Source of the DNA: Sordaria brevicollis
Taxonomy: Eukaryota; Ascomycota; Sordariomycetes; Sordariales; Sordariaceae
Assembly (NCBI GenBank): GCA_033439795.1
Contig: JAUTDP010000007.1
Coordinates: 434,001-498,000 of the forward strand
Direction: 5' to 3'
Length of the DNA stretch: 64,000 nucleotides
The notes under the pieces are model-generated. The model was given only the letters and a program-made list of their open reading frames with translations. It searched no databases and was not told where the DNA came from. The first letter of the stretch is position 1. Every line of letters begins with the position of its first letter. This document shows positions 58,598 to 64,000 of the stretch, piece by piece. Both the position numbers and the translations under genes were made by a program.

Positions 58598-61117
58598 CTA
58601 GTCAACAACACCCTGCGGCAAAATAGCAACATAATCCAAAGGTGCCAACTCATTCCCATCTGCCACTCCCGTAATCTTCAACACATCCCCCTTCTGAATC
58701 TGCACATCACGAACTGTCACCCTTGTGGCGGAGTGTCCATCCAACTTCGTAGAGAAGGCATGGCCCAGCTTATCCTCTAGATCGCCAGTCCACTCCAGCA
58801 ACAGCTTGCTGTTGAGGTACGCCTTATACTTTGCCTTACCACCAATCAAGTCAAAGTAATTGATCGCAACATCGTACTTGCCGGAGTCAAAGTTGAGTTT
58901 CGCGCTAGCTTCTCCCGAATTGGAGGTGAGAACCACGGCAGTCAGATTCGAAGCAGTCTCAACGGGGTTGACGCCGGTGAGTTTATAGTTCTTCAGTGTC
59001 ATGGTCTCTGCTTCGATCCTGTACTCATGCTTCCCCACGCGGCCGGCGGCATCTGGAATACCGGAGAGGTTATAGTAGAATTGACAGATGGAGTCGCGCC
59101 AGACGATGGAGTGGCCGGCTTGGTAGCGGAGGCGGAAGAGGACTTCGTTGAAGCGATCGGTGTCAACCTTCTTCCGAAGTGACTCCCATGCGATGGGGAA
59201 GGTTTGTGCGGTTTTGGCACCGTCATAGTGGGCATCGTAGAAATGCTGAATCACTGACTTGCCAGACTTGAGGATGTGAGTGTAGTTGACGTGGTGGAAC
59301 CAGAGAAGGAGATCGTCGGGAGTGGTTTCAATGCTTTCAAACTTCTCGGCTACTTCAGCGGGATACTGACCCGAAAAGCCAGTGCCAGTCGAAACTGTTC
59401 TGTCCATACCGATCCCGTAACGGTCTGCACGGGTCCATTGTCCCCAGCCGTTGTTGTCCTGGGACGCAGGGTTCGGCCCGTAATGTGTGTACAAAATATC
59501 GGTTAGGGTCTGGATACCAAGATTGCCAGTGTAGTTTTCGTACGCTGGCCAAGAAGCCATGGATATCTCTGTTATGACTCCAAGGACGAGAGGGTCTGAT
59601 CCAAACGTAAGTCTGGTCCAGTCTTCAAGTAGAACTTGCGAGTCTTGGGTGGGATCCCATGCCAGACGGCCAAAGGCGTACAAGTTTGACATAGCCAAAT
59701 GGCTTCCTAACCATGTGGTGTTGGTTCCTACATTGACGACACCGGCATACCCACCGTGCTTGTTGCTAAACCGACGGCCGGCAATAACATCACGGACAAG
59801 CGAGGGCTGGTCGTCAGCACGAAGATCAAAGTCGAGGATAGTTTTCCATAGTGGTGCAATGTAAACGAGATGGTCCTGGTGACCCAAGTATTCCTGAGTA
59901 ATCTGGAGTTCTATCGCAGTATTCGTCTGAGGTATGTTGGCGAACAAAGGCGATGCCGGCTCCCGAACCTGAAAGTCAATGGGTCCGTACTTGATCTGGA
60001 CAACGACATTGTCCATGAACTGCCCATCAAGTTCCTTGAAGAACTCAACAGCGTGATTGGCGCGATCTGCTTTGAGGTCGGCTGGGTTGATGTGATTGTC
60101 ATAGACAAAGGCTCGGAACATGACAATGCCACCATGTGGCTGAACAGCCTTTGCGAACAGGTTTGCACCGTCTGCAAGAGTGCGGTTGTACGTCAATGGT
60201 CCGGGTTGTCCTTCCGAGTTGGCCTTGACGAGATAACCTGCCATGTCGGGAATGCGCTTGTAGAGGCGTTTTGTCTTGTCGGTCCACCAGGAGATCACCT
60301 TTGCATCGAGGGGATCAAATGTTGAGAGCCCTCCCAATGTCTGGGGCGACGCAAAGTTGAGTGATATACCGACCTGTACGCCATATGGGCGCATCGCGTC
60401 GGCTATACGGCCTAGTCCATCGATGTTGGCATCGGTCAGCAAGTTTGCATTGGCGTTGACGTTATTGACGATAATGCCGTTGATACCAATAGAGGCGAGT
60501 AGCCGGGCATACTGAGTGACTCTGTTGAGATTCTTGGGAATCGCGTTGTTGCTGAAGAAGATGGAAGGGCCTGCGTAGCCGCGCTCGATGCTGCCGTCCA
60601 TGTTGTCCCACTGATTCACCCATCGAATTGGGGCGTCTGGGTTCGACACCAAGTCGGCATCCGAAAACCTTCCTTGAGCGATTCTCGAGAGATAGTCAAA
60701 GGCACCGTACAAGGCACCTCGCTCAGTCTGACCAAGGATGACCACATTTCCAGCTCTCACGCGAAGAAGGTAGCCATCATCAGCCAGAGTTGCAGAAGCC
60801 TTTACATCTCCATTTTGTCTGCCGTAGAATTCTCCAGTCGTAGCGACCAAGATGGTTGAGCCTAACCACTCGTCGGGTTCGTGGTAGAGGGGAAGAGTTT
60901 GGTTGAGTATGCTCTTGATGCCAGCTTGAAGCTCTTGGCCCGCGGTGTAAACGGGACTGGTCTTGTTGTTGCTCAAGGCCATGATGGCGCCTGGTAGTCG
61001 CAAGTTTGACGGACGTTGATGTGCTGGAAGAGGCGCATATCGTAGCCAGCCATTGATGCCGTTCTCGATCGCTGTTACCGCGACCGGGAACGCCAAAAGT
61101 CCCAGGGAAATCCGCAT
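58598..61117 (-). CDS. aguA: Secreted GH67 alpha-glucuronidase
   Basis: It removes 4-O-methyl-glucuronic acid side groups from xylo-oligosaccharides during plant-xylan breakdown. It is a single exon of 839 residues, the usual length for fungal GH67. The N-terminus MRISLGLLAFPVAVTA is a signal peptide. An N-terminal domain is followed by the barrel, with APIRWVNQWDNMDGSIERGY, then NSEGQPGP (acid Glu302), KYGPIDFQVREP (Asp381) and QITQEYLGH (Glu409). The 28-residue spacing of Asp381 and Glu409 equals that of the catalytic pair in the characterised Cellvibrio enzyme (D365/E393). The C-terminal domain holds FHHVNY and DYVAILP. Many N-glycosylation sequons are present. It is probably induced by xylan or cellulose via xylanolytic regulators (known for the family, not shown here). 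Confidence 0.97.
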   Translation of the reverse strand: MRISLGLLAFPVAVTAIENGINGWLRYAPLPAHQRPSNLRLPGAIMALSNNKTSPVYTAGQELQAGIKSILNQTLPLYHEPDEWLGSTILVATTGEFYGRQNGDVKASATLADDGYLLRVRAGNVVILGQTERGALYGAFDYLSRIAQGRFSDADLVSNPDAPIRWVNQWDNMDGSIERGYAGPSIFFSNNAIPKNLNRVTQYARLLASIGINGIIVNNVNANANLLTDANIDGLGRIADAMRPYGVQVGISLNFASPQTLGGLSTFDPLDAKVISWWTDKTKRLYKRIPDMAGYLVKANSEGQPGPLTYNRTLADGANLFAKAVQPHGGIVMFRAFVYDNHINPADLKADRANHAVEFFKELDGQFMDNVVVQIKYGPIDFQVREPASPLFANIPQTNTAIELQITQEYLGHQDHLVYIAPLWKTILDFDLRADDQPSLVRDVIAGRRFSNKHGGYAGVVNVGTNTTWLGSHLAMSNLYAFGRLAWDPTQDSQVLLEDWTRLTFGSDPLVLGVITEISMASWPAYENYTGNLGIQTLTDILYTHYGPNPASQDNNGWGQWTRADRYGIGMDRTVSTGTGFSGQYPAEVAEKFESIETTPDDLLLWFHHVNYTHILKSGKSVIQHFYDAHYDGAKTAQTFPIAWESLRKKVDTDRFNEVLFRLRYQAGHSIVWRDSICQFYYNLSGIPDAAGRVGKHEYRIEAETMTLKNYKLTGVNPVETASNLTAVVLTSNSGEASAKLNFDSGKYDVAINYFDLIGGKAKYKAYLNSKLLLEWTGDLEDKLGHAFSTKLDGHSATRVTVRDVQIQKGDVLKITGVADGNELAPLDYVAILPQGVVD

Positions 61118-62559
61118 CTTGGTGGGTTGAGTTGCCGCTCCGGTCCTGCTCTGCCCTCGACCTTTCGGGAAAACTGATATGGTCTAGCAACATCTCCAGA
61201 ACTTAGCGGGGATCATCCGCATTAATATATGCCGTGATGGCTTCGCGGTCTGTCCTCGCGGTCTGTCCTCGTCCATCTCTGCCGCTGCCGTGTGGCGATG
61301 TCGTATCGAAGGACCCCGCTGCACTGGATCATCGTTTCCGGGTACGTCGAGAGGGGGATTATATGAAAGATTGGAGTCTAGGTCTCTTGTCGATCAGGCT
61401 GAATAGGAAGCTCCTGCGACTGCAGTTGTCGATCCTCGGTATAGTATTCCATGGTGTAGAGCTGCCATTGGTGGCATTTAACCCTAATTTGTCCGTACAA
61501 CGTCCAGCGTAGCAGCGGGCCCCGGGATCCGGACCGTGATCGTGTATCTTGGAGTATCCGCAGATCTCGTCGAGTGATGACAGGAGTTTAAATCTATTTC
61601 TAGCATATCCAATGTTCCTACGGAATGCTTGTTTAGAAGATGTCAATATGTTGTTGCGGGAAGGGACACTGACCTGCAGCCTCAAGGGGGCTTCAGCTCC
61701 ATGAACGACGCATTGAGGAGTGCCAGCATCTTGGGAGGGTTTCCGGAGACTGACTCGACGATGTCTAGCAAATACCCGGAGACGGATGGATGTTTATTTT
61801 TGAGTCGGATACATGCCGTCCGGACGGCGAGATGCGGAAGACGGAAAGTCGACGTCCTCGGACAAAGTCGGAGGCCGTGCTTCACGGGAAGCGAGGGAGG
61901 TACCGGTTTAAGAGACCGCAATATCGCGACATCTTGATGTTTTAGTTCAGGCGCGGCCCGAAGGAACAAACAATTTTCTCGTCACGAGTTGTTGTTGCCG
62001 TCATCCATCTGGCCGCGTTTTGTGTAATTAGGCAAGTTCCTATGGGACGAGAAAGACGAGATGGGGCGATGTTCGTTAATGGGGTCGGGAACCTCCAACA
62101 TGGCGTGACAATCGAACCACTCGGGAAGCCGCAGAGTGCTTGCCCCACGAGAAGCAGGTACCTCTGACGCTCAACATCAACATGGCATTTCAACCTTCAA
62201 AAGCACCGTTTGTCCTCCGAACTCGACGTGTTCTAACATCGCATTTCAGCCTCCAATTATCTTGAGCTTATATACTCCTTGTTTGATTTGTGGTTGTCTT
62301 GTTTGATCCGAGTTTCTTGTGGACATCAAGGTTCCCCGCTAACACTTACAACCTGCCCCACACCCCGCCATTCAAACAGTTCCACCAGCAACCACAGGCC
62401 GTTTGACCACCACGGGCAGCTCAGCACTGACTGCGAGTTTCGAAACACCCGACGTTATTTCTGATTTCTCCTACAAAGTACCTCTACACACACTTCGTTG
62501 TGACATCGAGTATCATATCCATATTCCCTCTTCGCTCGCAGAAGCAACAGCCAGTCACA
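61118..62559. promoter_or_regulatory. 1.4 kb divergent promoter region (alpha-glucuronidase / protoglobin protein)
   Basis: The two genes are transcribed away from this gap, so both promoters lie here. No gene is supported. A 13-bp tandem duplication (GCGGTCTGTCCTC) lies near 61.24 kb, about 120 bp upstream of the glucuronidase start. Confidence 0.5.
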
Positions 62560-63551
62560 ATGGCGCCTTCAACAACAAGCAGTTCAGGCTCTGCTAGAAC
62601 CAGAGCCCCCATGCAGCACATCGACCGCAAGGAACTCTACACCAGTCTCGAGGCGCGCATTCGCTACCTCCATTCATTTCTTGATTTCGGTACCAGTAAG
62701 TGAATCCAGAAGGGGGAACAGTCATAAATCGAATTGTCTAACCTCCCTTGTCAACCACAGATGACATCGAAGCCCTCTCCTCGGGCGCCAAGTACATCCA
62801 AGCCCTGATCCCCGCCGTCGTCAACATCGTCTACAAGAAGCTTCTTCAGTACGACATTACAGCGCGCGCCTTCCAGACCCGCAGCACCGCCTTCGAGGGC
62901 CCCATGGACGAGATCCCCAGCGAGGAAAGCCCCCAGATCATCCACCGCAAGATGTTCCTGCGCGCATACCTTAAGAAGCTATGCTCGGACCCGACGCAGA
63001 TGGAGTTCTGGGAGTACCTCGACAAGGTCGGCATGATGCACACGGGCCTGGGCCGCTCGCACCCGCTGCACATTGAGTACATCCACATTGGCGTCACGTT
63101 GGGCGTCATCCAAGACATTCTCAACGAGGCCATCCTCTCGCATCCCCGTCTGCCCATGCCTCGCAAGATAGCGTTTGTCAAGGCGTTGGGTAAAGTCATT
63201 TGGATCCAGAACGACTTGTTCACCAGGTGGTATGTACACGATGGTGAGGAGTTCACGGATGGCATGGACTTTGGCGAGGTGGAGAAGGAAGGGTTCTTGC
63301 ATGGCAAGAAGGTGCTGGACGAGACTGCAGAGGCTCACTCTTCTTCTTCACCTCCTGCCAATGGCTCGGGGTGTCCTTTCTCTGGCAGTGTCGAAAGTAA
63401 GGACTGGGCTGCGGCGTCTGGCAGTACGTGTCCTTTCTCTGGAGCCAGCAAGGCGATGGAGGGCCTCAGCATTAAGGATAAGAAGCCCGTGCTTGCGGCC
63501 AAGGACAACGAGGATGCCAGGTCTGATACCACGATCAAGCCGTCCGACTAA
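62560..63551 (+). CDS. Protoglobin-domain haem protein with two C-terminal Cys-Pro motifs
   Basis: Exons are 62560-62695 and 62761-63551. The 65-nt intron (GTAAGT...ACAG) keeps frame and rebuilds an Asn codon, giving 308 residues. The core (about residues 20-210) matches the protoglobin/globin-sensor fold: DRKELYTSLEARIRYLHSFL, DDIEALSSGAKYIQALIPAV, RAFQTRSTAFEG, then LRAYLKKL and the proximal-His segment HIEYIHIGVTLG (His154), followed by IWIQNDLFTRWYV. A low-complexity tail carries GCPFSG (Cys250) and TCPFSG (Cys269), which look like haem-regulatory CP motifs. No signal peptide or output domain is seen. It probably binds O2, NO or CO in the cytosol. The biological role in fungi is unsettled. 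Confidence 0.88.
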
Positions 63552-64000
63552 GGAAAACACCTTTGGCATTGATGTGAAAGGGGAATTGAGCGTGGTTGTA
63601 TTATGAAAGTCATGACTGGGTTGCATTTCCTTCCTCTTTTTTTTTTCTTTTTCTCGGTATCGTTGTTTCTGCTTTCTTGTACGGCAAGCGGGAGTATTCT
63701 TATGGTTTATCATTGATGAGGTGACGTGGCCAATTGACCTCTGGAGTGTGCAGAAAAGACAATGGCCTGTTGGAGTTAGGTTCATTCCACTTCATGTACT
63801 ATATCCACGGGTCATGGCCCTTTTTGTTGGTTCATAGACGATAGAGGCACTGCCAAATATTTTCCTTTAGCAAAAGCTTTCATCCATCATGTCTAGTAGG
63901 CGCAGACACATAAAGCAGCCATGTGCGTGGCGCATGCCAACTGTAAGTCAAGATGCTCTATGAAACATGGCTACACTTGACCACGTTCGTGGCTGAGTAT
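63552..64000. other. 3' flank of the protoglobin gene to window end
   Basis: These 449 nt probably include the 3' UTR. A T-rich run lies near 63.64 kb. No further gene is visible. Confidence 0.5.

Overview
The window looks like nuclear DNA of a filamentous ascomycete, most likely Neurospora or a close relative in the Sordariales. Coding exons are GC-rich with short GT-AG introns (50-138 nt). The tRNA genes are scattered singly. A ~17.5 kb block is extremely AT-rich, with CpA and TpG almost absent, which is the footprint of repeat-induced point mutation (RIP).

Left arm (1-18.4 kb), in order: a partial 7TM-RGS receptor (minus strand); about 5 kb without recognisable genes; a membrane-anchored protein of unknown function; a mitochondrial acyl-CoA dehydrogenase divergent from a mitochondrial hot-dog (MaoC/HTD2-like) hydratase; tRNA-Ser(CGA); a triose-phosphate/nucleotide-sugar transporter family protein; and a GT34-type galactosyl/mannosyltransferase. 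The glycosyltransferase appears to carry a one-base frameshift right at its DxD-encoding splice junction.

Central block (18.42-35.96 kb): a RIP-mutated repeat relic with no open reading frames. Reading through the C-to-T damage shows a ghost SNF2-type helicase on the plus strand (motifs I, II, III, V and VI in order). The block also holds at least seven clusters of a G-run/C-run palindrome, a ~103-bp tandem array, a ~200-bp direct duplication and a 194-bp foldback. It is bounded by a ~40-bp direct repeat whose left copy is a RIP-mutated version of the right copy. The right copy lies inside a 65-bp terminal-inverted-repeat structure. A telomere-like TTAGGG-rich stretch lies just outside the right edge.

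Right arm (36-64 kb): tRNA-Gly(GCC); a small hydrophilic protein; a membrane-anchored GH17 beta-1,3-glucanase (BtgC architecture) with a long upstream region; a ~5.6 kb gene-poor gap; a putative amidoligase; a conserved fungal protein often labelled 'BTB domain transcription factor'; an intron-containing tRNA-Ile(AAU); a secreted alpha/beta hydrolase convergent with a secreted GH67 alpha-glucuronidase (xylan breakdown); and a protoglobin-domain protein with two Cys-Pro motifs.

Themes are cell-wall and plant-polysaccharide enzymes, mitochondrial acyl-CoA metabolism, and signalling or haem sensing. These genes flank a heterochromatin-like island. The helicase relic and its boundary structures are the part least explained by ordinary annotation.
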